Below are positions 1-7,820 of a DNA stretch of 64,000 bases, piece by piece. Both the position numbers and the translations under genes were made by a program. The notes under the pieces are model-generated. The model made no database searches and was not told the origin of the DNA. It saw nothing but the letters and a program-made list of their open reading frames with translations. The stretch is from Candidatus Omnitrophica bacterium UBA6210 (GTDB taxonomy: Bacteria > Omnitrophota > Gorgyraeia > Velamenicoccales > Velamenicoccaceae), in assembly GCA_002421805.1 (NCBI GenBank), contig DISM01000001.1, positions 347,932 to 411,931 of the forward strand, in the 5' to 3' direction. Numbering within the stretch: position 1 is the first letter of the stretch; the number at the start of each line of letters is the position of its first letter.

Positions 1-843
1 AATACGCGGAAAAACAATGTTGTGGATATCCAGTTGGATAACTGTGAATTCAAGTTGATGGGGCTGCCCAAAGAAGAGTTCCCAAAACTCCCCGAGATCA
101 AAGAGAAAGAAAGTCTTGTGCTGACCCAGGACGCCCTCAAGAACATGCTTCAATTAACGGCTTTTGCCGTTTCGCATGAAGAGACGCGCTATGTCTTGAA
201 CGGGCTTCTTTTTGAAGTCAAAAAAAGCGGGGAGGGGGAGTCTTTGGTCCGTTTTGTCGGAACGGACGGCAGGAGGCTGGCCCTTGTCGAAAAAAAGATG
301 CCTTTGAAGGCGCACAAAGACGCCAAGGTCATCATTCCTTATAAGACCGTCCAGGAGCTTTTGAGGAATCTGAAAGACGAGGGGGACGTTTCTTTGATCA
401 TCTCCCAGAACCAGGTCTTTTTTGAAATGGACGGGGCGGTGATCATCTCTAGGCTGATCGAAGGGGACTTCCCGGATTATCAGCGCGTGATCCCCCAGGC
501 CTCCGCTCTGAAGGTCAGGCTCAATAAAGACGACTTCATCCTGGTGCTGCGCCGGGCCAACCTCCTGACGACGCCGGATTTTCAGGCGGTCAAGTTCGAG
601 CTATTCAAGAACAAGTTGGTGGTTTCCAAGGCCACGCCGGACGTCGGCGAGTTCAAGGAAGAGATTTCCTTGGAGTACGGCGGCAAGGAGTTTGTCATCG
701 GGTTTAACCCGAATTATTTCCTGGATGTTCTGCGGTATTGGCGCGAGCCGGAATTTTCCCTGGAGTTCTATGACGGGGAGAAGCCCGGCGTGGTCCGGTC
801 GCCGGAATATGTGTATATCGTGCAACCGATGAGGCTGAGCTAA
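1..843 (+). CDS. dnaN: DNA polymerase III beta subunit (sliding clamp), 5' end outside window
   Basis: The beta clamp encircles DNA and tethers the replicative polymerase. The frame is open from base 1 to TAA at 841-843, giving about 280 residues. The first residues visible (DIQLDNCEFKLMGLPKEEFP) match the end of clamp domain 1, so roughly the first 95 residues lie upstream. The GTG at 22 falls in mid-domain and is not the start. Further family marks are FVGTDGRRLALVE, the FPDYQRVIP segment and the C-terminal VYIVQPMRLS, close to the family's usual MPMRL ending. The following gene starts 3 bases after the stop, so they are probably co-transcribed. dnaN beside gyrB and gyrA is typical of an origin region, but the origin itself is not in the window. 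Confidence 0.96.
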   Translation, partial: NTRKNNVVDIQLDNCEFKLMGLPKEEFPKLPEIKEKESLVLTQDALKNMLQLTAFAVSHEETRYVLNGLLFEVKKSGEGESLVRFVGTDGRRLALVEKKMPLKAHKDAKVIIPYKTVQELLRNLKDEGDVSLIISQNQVFFEMDGAVIISRLIEGDFPDYQRVIPQASALKVRLNKDDFILVLRRANLLTTPDFQAVKFELFKNKLVVSKATPDVGEFKEEISLEYGGKEFVIGFNPNYFLDVLRYWREPEFSLEFYDGEKPGVVRSPEYVYIVQPMRLS

Positions 844-846
844 AGC

Positions 847-1161
847 GTGCAGGAAATCAAATCCGTCCTCAAAACGGTCCTCAAGGACCTGATGAGGCAG
901 CAAAAGGGGCGCGATCTCGACGGAGCGAGGGCGGTCTGGCGCCGCCTGGTCGGGGAGCGCGCGGCGGCGCACAGCCAAATCGTTTATTTGACAAAGGACA
1001 AAATCCGGGTTAATGTAAATAGCTCAGCGTGGCTGTATCAGCTGAACCTTAAAAAAAACATGATCCAGAAGGAATTTTACAGGGCCTTCAAGATCAAGGA
1101 CGTTAAACTGCAGCTGGGAGATGTCAAGGAGGAGCATGGCAGAAGCGAACAAGAAGTATGA
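847..1161 (+). CDS. DUF721/DciA-like protein
   Basis: A 104-residue protein starting at GTG 847, three bases after the dnaN stop and probably translationally coupled to it. The pattern is that of the DUF721 (DciA) family: a helical N-terminus with a W..lVG.....hs element (VWRRLVGERAAAHSQI), then strands (KIRVNVNSSAWLYQLNLKKNMIQKEF) and a short C-terminal tail. DciA proteins act in loading of the replicative helicase in bacteria without DnaC; this role comes from the family and was not shown here. The 3' end overlaps the start of gyrB by 26 bases. The position dnaN-DUF721-gyrB is a common bacterial arrangement and supports the call. Confidence 0.8.
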   Translation: MQEIKSVLKTVLKDLMRQQKGRDLDGARAVWRRLVGERAAAHSQIVYLTKDKIRVNVNSSAWLYQLNLKKNMIQKEFYRAFKIKDVKLQLGDVKEEHGRSEQEV

Positions 1162-3556
1162 CGCGACAACGATACAGGTCCTGGAGGGGATGGAAGCCGT
1201 CCGCATGCGGCCCGCGATGTATATCGGCGATACGACGAACCGCGGCCTGCATCATTTGGTTTTTGAGGTCGTAGACAATTCCGTTGACGAGGCCCTGGCC
1301 GGATATTGCAGCCACATCAGCGTTGTGGTGCACGAGAACCAGAGTGTCAGCGTGGTCGACGACGGCCGCGGCATCCCCGTCGATATCCATGCCAAGGAGA
1401 AAAAGCCGGCCGTCGAGGTCGCCCTGACAACGCTCCACGCGGGCGGCAAGTTCGACCACCGGGCGTATAAGGTGTCCGGCGGGCTGCACGGCGTGGGCGT
1501 CAGCGTCGTCAATGCGCTCTCGGAATGGCTCGAAGTCGAGATCCGGCGCGACGGCAAGGTGTACCACCAGCGCTACGAGCGGGGCAAGACCGTTTCCAAG
1601 CTGACCACGATCGGGAAGGCCAAGAGCACCGGGACCAAGGTGACCTTCAAGCCGGACAAGCAGATCTTCAAGGCCATCGACATGTCTTACGACACCCTGG
1701 CCAACCGGCTGCGCGAACTGGCCTTTTTGAACAAAGGCCTTTCCATCAAGCTCGCCGACGAACGGTCAGAGAAGGAGGCCGAGTTCTGTTTCAACGGAGG
1801 CATCATCTCCTTTGTCGAACACCTGAATAAAAACAAGAACCCGCTCCACAACAAAGTCCTTTATGTCGAGAAGTCAGGCGAGGACATGGTCCTGGAGCTG
1901 GGCATGCAGTATAACGATAGCTACGCGGAAAACATCTTTACGTACGCCAACAACATCAACACCGTCGAGGGCGGAACGCATTTGAGCGGCTTTAAGTCCG
2001 CCCTCACGCGTGCCATCAACCAGTATGTCAAGAGCAAGAATCTCCTGAAGGATTCCAGCGCCTCGATTTCCGGCGACGACGTCCGCGAAGGACTTACCGC
2101 GGTCATCAGTCTCAAGATCCCCAACCCCCAGTTCGAGGGGCAGACCAAGACAAAGCTGGGCAATTCCGAGGCCGAAGGCTTTGTCGCCTCCCAGGCCTTT
2201 GAATTCCTCACGAGCTTTTTTGAAGAGCATCCTTCCGTTGCCAACAAGATCGTTGAAAAGGCGGTCCTGGCGGCGCGCGCCAGAGAGGCGGCCAGGAAAG
2301 CGCGCGAACTGACCCGCCGCAAGGGCGTCCTGGAAGGGCTTTCCCTGCCCGGGAAACTCGCCGACTGTTCGGAGACGGACGCCGCCATGTCGGAACTTTT
2401 TATTGTTGAGGGTGATTCTGCCGGCGGCTCTGCCAAACAGGGAAGGGACCGGCGCTTCCAGGCCATCCTTCCTATCAAGGGGAAGATCCTGAATGTAGAA
2501 AAGTCAAGGCTCGACAAGATCCTGAGCAACGAAGAGATCCGCACGATCCTGACGGCCCTCGGCACGGGCGTAGGCGAAGAGTTCTCCCTTGAAAAACTGC
2601 GCTATCACAAGATCGTCATCATGTGCGATGCCGACGTCGACGGTTCTCATATCCGCACGCTCCTGTTGACGCTCTTCCTAAGACAACTGCCCAAGCTGAT
2701 CGAGGGCGGGCATGTCTACATTGCCCAGCCGCCTCTTTATAAGATCAAGAGGGGCAGCAGAGAAGAGTATATCCAAACAGAAGAACAGATGAATCAATTG
2801 ATGCTAGATATTGGCAGAGAAGGACTTAAGTTTACCATCGCCGGGGAAAAGAAGACGCTCAACGACCCACAGTTTAAGGAATTGCTCGAACTGCTCGTGC
2901 AATTAGACAGATTTTACATCCATTTAGAGAAAAATGGAGTGGATTTAGAAAAATTGGTTGTAAATAGGCATAAGAGTTCCAAAAAATTGCCTATTTATGT
3001 GGCAAAAGTGGAGCAGGACACCCACTATTTGTTCTCTGACGCTGAACTCGCCAAACTCTCGGAATCCGCTAAAGGCGAAAAAGAAGACTTCAATTATGTA
3101 GAAATCTATGACGCAGAGGATATTGAGAAGGTCGTCTCGAAGATCGAGAAGATGGGGATCTCTATTGAGACATATTTCGGCCCACCCATGCGCAAGGAAG
3201 GTTCTTCTGCCGGGGCTGCCAAGCAGGCAGAGGGCGGCAAAAAAGCCAAGCCGGCCTTCAAGCTCAGCAACGAGGTTGATGTGGAATTCTTCGCGCTCAA
3301 GGACGTCCTGGACCACGTCAAGGAATTAGCCAAAAAAGGGATGACCTTCCAGCGTTATAAAGGTCTGGGCGAGATGAATCCGCAGCAGCTTTGGGACACC
3401 ACGATGGATCCGGAGCGGCGGACGATGCTGAAGGTGCTTTTGGAAGACGCGATCGAAGCTGACGAGATCTTTACGATCCTGATGGGCGACCAGGTGGATC
3501 CTCGACGGGAATTCATCGAGAAGAATGCCCACCTGGTGCGGAATTTGGATATTTAA
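1136..3556 (+). CDS. gyrB: DNA gyrase subunit B
   Basis: The ATPase subunit of gyrase, 806 residues. I chose ATG 1136 because AAGGAGG lies five bases upstream; an in-frame ATG at 1121 lacks such a site. The GHKL ATPase motifs EVVDNSVDEALAGY, DGRGIPVDIH and GGLHGVGVSVVNAL are followed by a transducer domain. The TOPRIM domain shows ELFIVEGDSAGGSAKQGRD, LPIKGKILNVEK and IMCDADVDGSHIRTLL. The C-terminal QRYKGLGEMNPQQLW motif contacts GyrA. Between TOPRIM and tail lies an insertion (about 2760-3300) like that of the long, E. coli-type GyrB. Its base use is more AT-rich over 2760-3170, and it includes a Lys/Ala/Gly linker. The protein pairs with the gyrA product at 4686. Confidence 0.98.
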   Translation: MAEANKKYDATTIQVLEGMEAVRMRPAMYIGDTTNRGLHHLVFEVVDNSVDEALAGYCSHISVVVHENQSVSVVDDGRGIPVDIHAKEKKPAVEVALTTLHAGGKFDHRAYKVSGGLHGVGVSVVNALSEWLEVEIRRDGKVYHQRYERGKTVSKLTTIGKAKSTGTKVTFKPDKQIFKAIDMSYDTLANRLRELAFLNKGLSIKLADERSEKEAEFCFNGGIISFVEHLNKNKNPLHNKVLYVEKSGEDMVLELGMQYNDSYAENIFTYANNINTVEGGTHLSGFKSALTRAINQYVKSKNLLKDSSASISGDDVREGLTAVISLKIPNPQFEGQTKTKLGNSEAEGFVASQAFEFLTSFFEEHPSVANKIVEKAVLAARAREAARKARELTRRKGVLEGLSLPGKLADCSETDAAMSELFIVEGDSAGGSAKQGRDRRFQAILPIKGKILNVEKSRLDKILSNEEIRTILTALGTGVGEEFSLEKLRYHKIVIMCDADVDGSHIRTLLLTLFLRQLPKLIEGGHVYIAQPPLYKIKRGSREEYIQTEEQMNQLMLDIGREGLKFTIAGEKKTLNDPQFKELLELLVQLDRFYIHLEKNGVDLEKLVVNRHKSSKKLPIYVAKVEQDTHYLFSDAELAKLSESAKGEKEDFNYVEIYDAEDIEKVVSKIEKMGISIETYFGPPMRKEGSSAGAAKQAEGGKKAKPAFKLSNEVDVEFFALKDVLDHVKELAKKGMTFQRYKGLGEMNPQQLWDTTMDPERRTMLKVLLEDAIEADEIFTILMGDQVDPRREFIEKNAHLVRNLDI

Positions 3557-3612
3557 AGGAATATTAATTTTGCAGTGAAAAAACCGGCTATAGGCAAAAT
3601 TAAGGAGGACTT

Positions 3613-4449
3613 ATGACGAAGGACGCCTCCGTTGAGTTTCATCCCGTGCGCGTGTTCGGGACGTCGCTTGGGCTCTGGGTGAAAAATTTTATCCCTATCG
3701 TCGCCATTCACGGCGTGAATGTGTTCGCCGGGCGCGTTCTGCAGTTATCTGTGCGCTGTGTCAGCCCTTTGCCTCCGGGGCGGCCGGGGGTGTTGTTGAC
3801 CGTCCTCTTGGGCATTGAGGTGGTGGCCGTCATCGTTCTGAGTGCGTTTATTTCGCTTTTCGTTCTTGGCTATCTCAAGAACGCGCATGGGCGCCGCCCT
3901 CTTTTTACCGAGGTTTTCCGCCAGACGTGCAGCCGGTTCGGGGGCTACCTCTGCGGCGTCTTTGCGCTCCTGGCGTTTTTTGTCGTCGGGATATCGCTCT
4001 CCGGCGCCTTTTTGATGGCCGGGCACATTCTTTATGCGCAGCACCCCGCGACGCCCCTGGCGTTGGGCGTGCTTTTGACCACCAGCACAATTGCGGTGGC
4101 CCTCGCTATCGCTGTGGTCTGGTACGGATTTTATTTTACACTGGCCCCCTTGATCGCCGGGTTCGAAAATAAACCCGTGTTCCAGGCATTCAGGGAGAGC
4201 CGTTCGCGGATCAGGGGACAGGCCTTGCGCTACGCAAGCGCCTTCCTTATTTTTGTCGTCTTTTATCTGGCGCTTGGTCTGGGGGCCTATTTTGTCCTGC
4301 GCGGGGCGGTTGTTGCGCCCCGTGTTCTTTATGCGATCGACCCCGCCATGGGGGCCCTCTTCGGACCGCTGTGGCTGGCCCTGTGGCTGGTGAGCTATGA
4401 TCGCGTCGGAGAACTGAAACGGTTAAGAGGACAGGCAGCTTCGGGATAA
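3613..4449 (+). CDS. Polytopic membrane protein of unknown function
   Basis: A 278-residue protein with a strong AAGGAGG site before ATG 3613. About six hydrophobic segments are visible, for example IEVVAVIVLSAFISLFVLGY, GVFALLAFFVVGISLSGAFL and FLIFVVFYLALGLGAYFVL. The second half has a conserved-looking amphipathic stretch (ENKPVFQAFRESRSRIRGQ) between membrane spans, as in several families of small uncharacterised integral membrane proteins. I see no catalytic motif and do not assign a function. It sits alone between gyrB and gyrA. Its last codons (4440-4449) form the first part of a 35-base repeat that recurs in front of gyrA. Confidence 0.8.
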   Translation: MTKDASVEFHPVRVFGTSLGLWVKNFIPIVAIHGVNVFAGRVLQLSVRCVSPLPPGRPGVLLTVLLGIEVVAVIVLSAFISLFVLGYLKNAHGRRPLFTEVFRQTCSRFGGYLCGVFALLAFFVVGISLSGAFLMAGHILYAQHPATPLALGVLLTTSTIAVALAIAVVWYGFYFTLAPLIAGFENKPVFQAFRESRSRIRGQALRYASAFLIFVVFYLALGLGAYFVLRGAVVAPRVLYAIDPAMGALFGPLWLALWLVSYDRVGELKRLRGQAASG

Positions 4450-4678
4450 TTTGCTGACAGAAAGATTTAGGGGGATCCATCTTACTCCTTGCGTAAGCTG
4501 CGGAGTTATTCACACACAAACAGCTGTAGAGGGTTTTATCCCTCGCCTATGCGCTTGTAAATTTTCCCACGGCGGGCCGGGAAAATTTCCTGCGCAGGCT
4601 ACCGCAAAAAGCGGTACACCGGCCAGACCAATGAGGCCGGGTGTTCGGGATAATTTGCTTAGAAAAAGATTCAGGGGG
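4440..4678 (+). repeat. Imperfect 35-bp direct repeat flanking an insert in the gyrA leader
   Basis: The segments 4440-4474 and 4644-4678 align over 35 bases with 31 matches by eye. Both start TTCGGGATAATTTGCT and end in AGGGGG. The second copy carries the likely gyrA ribosome-binding site (AGGGGG, 7 bases before ATG 4686). The first covers the stop of the upstream gene and has the same purine run with no start codon after it. The roughly 170 bases between contain no credible gene, an AT-rich palindromic stretch (AAATTTTCC...GGAAAATTT) and a two-hairpin element. Confidence 0.75.
4601..4644 (+). repeat. Two-hairpin structured repeat, copy 1
   Basis: Hairpin 1 is ACCGC/GCGGT with loop AAAAA (4601-4615). 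Hairpin 2 pairs ACACCGGCC (4616-4624) with GGCCGGGTGT (4635-4644), with one bulged base. The same order of hairpins, with compensating base changes, recurs at 14073-14114, 14149-14190 and 24821-24863. The copies sit in intergenic gaps and end in GGGT or AGGT, which suggests a transcribed structured element or a REP-like repeat. Confidence 0.6.
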
Positions 4679-4685
4679 CAAATTA

Positions 4686-7133
4686 ATGTACGCACAAAAC
4701 GAAAAAATCGTACCGATCTATATCGAAGAGGAGATGAAGGGGTCTTACCTGTCCTACGCGATGAGCGTTATCGTCGGACGCGCCCTGCCCGACGTCAAGG
4801 ACGGCCTTAAGCCCGTGCATCGCCGCATCCTTTATGCGATGCATGAGCTCAATCTCGATCACTCCAAACCCTACAAAAAGAGCGCGCGCATCGTCGGTGA
4901 AGTGTTGGGTAAGTATCATCCCCACGGCGACGCGGCGGTTTATGAGACGCTGGTGCGCATGGTCCAGGATTTTTCCCTGCGCTATCCCTTGGTGGACGGC
5001 CAGGGGAACTTCGGCTCCGTCGACGGCGACGCGGCGGCGGCCATGCGTTATACCGAAGCGCGCCTGGCGTCCATTGCCGACGAGATGTTGCTGGATATTG
5101 ACAAAGAGACCGTGGATTATGTCCCGAACTTCGACGCGTCCCTCCAGGAACCGCTCCTGTTGCCGTCGGCCCTGCCGAATCTGCTGGTGAACGGTTCCAG
5201 CGGTATCGCCGTCGGTATGGCGACGAACATCCCGCCGCACAACCTGACCGAGGTCATAGACGGCATCACCTATTTGATCGATCATCCCGAGGCGGAGGTC
5301 AAAGAATTGATGAAGTACGTCAAGGGCCCGGATTTCCCGACGGGAGGGATCATCTGCGGCCGCGACGGCATCAAGGATGCTTTTTCGACGGGGCGCGGCA
5401 AGGTCACGATCCGGGCGCGCGTTTCCATCGAGCGCCAGAAGAACGGCAAGGACAACATCCTGATCACCGAGATCCCCTATCAGGTCAACAAGACCTCTTT
5501 GATCGAGACGATCGCCGAGCTTGTGCAGGACAAGAAGATCGAGGGCATCAGCGATATCCGCGACGAATCCGACAAGGACGGCATGCGCGTGGTCATTGAA
5601 CTCAAGCGCGACACCGAGCCGCAGATCGTCCTGAACCATCTTTACAAGCACACGCAGATGGAAACGACCTTCGGCATCATCGCGCTGGCGCTCGTCGACG
5701 GAAGGCCGCGGGTCCTGAACCTCAAGCAGATCATGCGCTGTTACGTCGACCACCGCAAGGTGATCATCCGGCGCAGGACGCAGTTTGAGTTGGACCGGGC
5801 GTTGCGCCGGGCGCACATCCTGGAAGGCTTGAAGATCGCGCTGAAATTTTTAGACCGCATCATCAAGACGATCCGCGAATCCAAGAGCACGCCTGAGGCC
5901 AAAAAGGCCCTGATGAAGAATTTCGATCTTTCCGATGTCCAGGCCCAGGCGATCCTGGAGATGCAGTTGCAGCGCTTGACGCAGCTGGAGCGCGAGAAGA
6001 TCGAGAAGGAATACCTGGAACTTTTGAAGCAGATCGAGCGCTACCGGGCGATCCTCGCCTCCGAGAAGCTCGTCGAAGAGATCATTAAAGAGGATCTGGC
6101 GGCCCTGAAGAAGAAGTTCGGCGACGAACGCCGCACGGAGATCACGGGCGATGCCGAAGACATCGAGCTCGAGGACCTGATCGCTGAAGAGGACATGGTC
6201 ATCACGATCTCGCACGCCGGCTACATCAAACGGCTGGCCATCAGCGCTTACCGCAAGCAGAAGCGCGGCGGCAAGGGCGTGACGGCCATGGAGACGCGCG
6301 ACGAAGATTTTGTGGAGCGCCTCTTCATCGCCTCGACCAAGGACTATCTCTTGGTGTTCACGGACCAGGGCCGGCTTTACTGGATCAAGGTCTATGAGAT
6401 CCCGCAGGCCTCGCGCCAGTCCAAGGGCAAGGCGATCATCAATCTCCTGCAGGTGTCCGCCAAGGAAAAGGTGGCGGCGGTGCTTCCCGTCAAGGAGTTT
6501 TCCGACGAAAAGTCCATCATCCTTTGCACCAAGGGCGGGGTGATCAAAAAGACCACGCTGTCTGTTTTTGCCAATCCGCGCAAGGGTGGGATCCTCGCCA
6601 TGGGCCTGGATAAGGACGATAGCGTCATGGATGCCAAGTTGACGGACGGCAATCTCGATGTGCTGCTGGCGACCCGCCAGGGCAAGGCGGTCCGTTTTAA
6701 GGAGAAACAATTGCGCGGCATGGGCCGGCAGGCCAAGGGTGTGCGCGGGATCAGGCTTGGCAAGAAAGACGAGGTCGTGGGCATGGAGATTATCTCCACC
6801 GATCTGGTCAAGACAGGTGCTACGATCCTGACGGTCACTGCCGGCGGTTTTGCCAAGAGGACATCCATCGACGAATACAGGGTCCAGTCGCGCGGCGGCA
6901 AAGGGATCATCAACGTGAAGGTGACCGACAAGAACGGCGACGCCATCGGCCTCAACTGCGTTCTGCCTGACGACGAGCTGATGACGATCACCCAAAAGGG
7001 GATGATGGTGCGTTGTCCCGTCAAAGACATCCGCGAGACCGGCCGCAACGCGCAGGGCGTCCGTCTCATGTCGCTGGAAAAGGGTGATGCTGTCACGTCC
7101 GTCGCAAAGATCGTCGCCAAGGATGAGGAATAA
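4686..7133 (+). CDS. gyrA: DNA gyrase subunit A
   Basis: The DNA breakage-reunion subunit, 815 residues. ATG 4686 follows AGGGGG by seven bases; a GTG at 4641 lies inside a repeat and would add an unrelated N-terminus. Visible are SYLSYAMSVIVGRALPDVKDG, HRRILYAM and the helix-turn-helix KYHPHGDAAVYETLVRMVQ. The catalytic tyrosine is in AMRYTEARL (Tyr122 in this numbering). A long coiled-coil tower with a primary dimer interface follows. The C-terminal beta-pinwheel carries a GyrA box variant, QKRGGKG, which separates gyrase from topoisomerase IV. Residues 83 and 87, the usual quinolone contact positions Ser and Asp in E. coli, are Ala and Glu here. gyrA is separated from gyrB by one membrane-protein gene. 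Confidence 0.98.
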   Translation: MYAQNEKIVPIYIEEEMKGSYLSYAMSVIVGRALPDVKDGLKPVHRRILYAMHELNLDHSKPYKKSARIVGEVLGKYHPHGDAAVYETLVRMVQDFSLRYPLVDGQGNFGSVDGDAAAAMRYTEARLASIADEMLLDIDKETVDYVPNFDASLQEPLLLPSALPNLLVNGSSGIAVGMATNIPPHNLTEVIDGITYLIDHPEAEVKELMKYVKGPDFPTGGIICGRDGIKDAFSTGRGKVTIRARVSIERQKNGKDNILITEIPYQVNKTSLIETIAELVQDKKIEGISDIRDESDKDGMRVVIELKRDTEPQIVLNHLYKHTQMETTFGIIALALVDGRPRVLNLKQIMRCYVDHRKVIIRRRTQFELDRALRRAHILEGLKIALKFLDRIIKTIRESKSTPEAKKALMKNFDLSDVQAQAILEMQLQRLTQLEREKIEKEYLELLKQIERYRAILASEKLVEEIIKEDLAALKKKFGDERRTEITGDAEDIELEDLIAEEDMVITISHAGYIKRLAISAYRKQKRGGKGVTAMETRDEDFVERLFIASTKDYLLVFTDQGRLYWIKVYEIPQASRQSKGKAIINLLQVSAKEKVAAVLPVKEFSDEKSIILCTKGGVIKKTTLSVFANPRKGGILAMGLDKDDSVMDAKLTDGNLDVLLATRQGKAVRFKEKQLRGMGRQAKGVRGIRLGKKDEVVGMEIISTDLVKTGATILTVTAGGFAKRTSIDEYRVQSRGGKGIINVKVTDKNGDAIGLNCVLPDDELMTITQKGMMVRCPVKDIRETGRNAQGVRLMSLEKGDAVTSVAKIVAKDEE

Positions 7134-7140
7134 CCCGGTT

Positions 7141-7199
7141 AACGAGTTGCGAGCGCGCGAGTCAACGAGTTAAAGGAACCCGTAACTCGTTTACTCGTT
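7141..7199 (+). terminator. Inverted repeat after gyrA, possible weak terminator
   Basis: AACGAGTTA (7164-7172) and TAACTCGTT (7183-7191) form a perfect 9-bp stem with a 10-base loop. Extra half-copies of the same heptamer occur at 7141 and 7193. No U-tract follows, so a factor-independent terminator is doubtful. It may equally be a REP-like repeat. Confidence 0.35.
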
Positions 7200-7226
7200 G
7201 AACTCGGAAACCGGTTTTGCTATAAT
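7198..7226 (+). promoter_or_regulatory. Sigma70-type promoter for tRNA-Glu
   Basis: TTGAAC (7198-7203) and a perfect TATAAT (7221-7226) are separated by exactly 17 bases. The tRNA begins 26 bases after the -10 box, leaving a short leader after a start near 7233. Confidence 0.8.
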
Positions 7227-7252
7227 TTTTAAAATTTGCAGGCGAAGATTAC

Positions 7253-7330
7253 GGCCCCATCGTCTAGCCTGGTCCAGGACGTGTGGTTCTCAGCCATAAG
7301 ACAGGGGTTCAAATCCCCTTGGGGCTACCA
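7253..7330 (+). tRNA. tRNA-Glu (anticodon CTC)
   Basis: A 78-base cloverleaf can be drawn by eye. The acceptor arm is GGCCCCA/TGGGGCT with a G-U at the end, and the D-arm stem is GTCT/GGAC. The anticodon stem TGTGG/CCATA encloses the loop TTCTCAG, so the anticodon is CTC and reads GAG. The T-arm is AGGGG/CCCCT with loop TTCAAAT. The discriminator is A and CCA is encoded. GAG is common in the neighbouring genes. A strong promoter lies just upstream. Confidence 0.93.
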
Positions 7331-7592
7331 ATATCGGTTTCCCACCGGAGGCGGGTCCGCCTTCGGCGGAAAATCCGGTTGGGGCTATTCTTCTTCGCCA
7401 AGCAGCTTCCGCGCTTGGCTTCGAAGGAATACGCCCAGGTGCTGCGAAGCTCAAACGCGAAAGCACTTTGAGCGAAGCAGACCGGTTGGGGCTACCAAAA
7501 TATATCCGGTCCTGCCGATGCTCGCTCCCGCGAGGTCGGCATCCCGACTAAACCAGAAGGCGAACGTCGGGAAATCCGGTCGGGGCAATTGA
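7319..7592 (+). repeat. Hairpin-rich tail with repeated tRNA 3' ends
   Basis: The tRNA 3' end TTGGGGCTACCA (7319-7330) recurs as TTGGGGCTA at 7379 and as the full TTGGGGCTACCA at 7486-7497. A diverged form (CCGGTCGGGGC) lies near 7576. The later copies are each preceded by CCGG. Between them are hairpins such as ACCGGA...TCCGGT (7344-7379) enclosing TCCGCC/GGCGGA, GCCAAGC/GCTTGGC, and GCTCAAA/TTTGAGC. No credible gene lies between 7331 and 7820. The pattern looks like remnants of repeated insertion at, or duplication of, a tRNA end. Confidence 0.6.
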
Positions 7593-7725
7593 ATATTTTA
7601 ATTTTATCCAGCAAGACGGTTTTCCATTGCCGCAAAGGCGGAGCCTGGACGAAAACTTCATGCTCAAAAAATACGGACCGTCGTCTTTTTCTCTCCCAAG
7701 AATTTCGTTTCCTTTCGGATTTGTG

Positions 7726-7754
7726 TTGATTTGCAGGAAGACTTGTGTTATAAA
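7726..7754 (+). promoter_or_regulatory. Promoter of the pilus-biogenesis operon
   Basis: TTGATT (7726-7731) and TATAAA (7749-7754) are spaced by 17 bases. They lie about 70 bases upstream of the first gene of the block (ATG 7821), which has an AAGGAG ribosome-binding site. Confidence 0.6.
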
Positions 7755-7778
7755 ATATCTAATATAGGTATTTTATAA
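7748..7778 (+). promoter_or_regulatory. Palindromic operator candidate over the -10 box
   Basis: TTATAAAATATCT (7748-7760) and AGGTATTTTATAA (7766-7778) are inverted copies matching at 12 of 13 positions, with a 5-base centre AATAT. The palindrome covers the -10 box and the predicted start point, the classic place for a repressor site. No T-run follows, so it is unlikely to be a terminator. Confidence 0.55.
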
Positions 7779-7820
7779 CCTCTTATCAATAAAGACGTTT
7801 TAAAAAAGAAGGAGAAAGCC

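Noticed and set aside
22..24. GTG as a start of dnaN
   Set aside because: The residues before and after belong to clamp domain 1, so the gene continues upstream of the window.
1121..1123. ATG 1121 as the gyrB start
   Set aside because: ATG 1136 has AAGGAGG at ideal spacing and gives the usual GyrB N-terminus.
4641..4643. GTG 4641 as the gyrA start
   Set aside because: It lies in the repeated leader; ATG 4686 has its own ribosome-binding site and the conventional N-terminus.
7236..7592. + strand open frame over the tRNA gene and its tail
   Set aside because: It runs through the tRNA itself and the hairpins; the product has no sensible features.
7344..7592. CRISPR-like array after the tRNA
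   Set aside because: Repeat spacing is irregular (60, 107 and about 90 bases), repeat units are short and diverged, and there are no cas genes.
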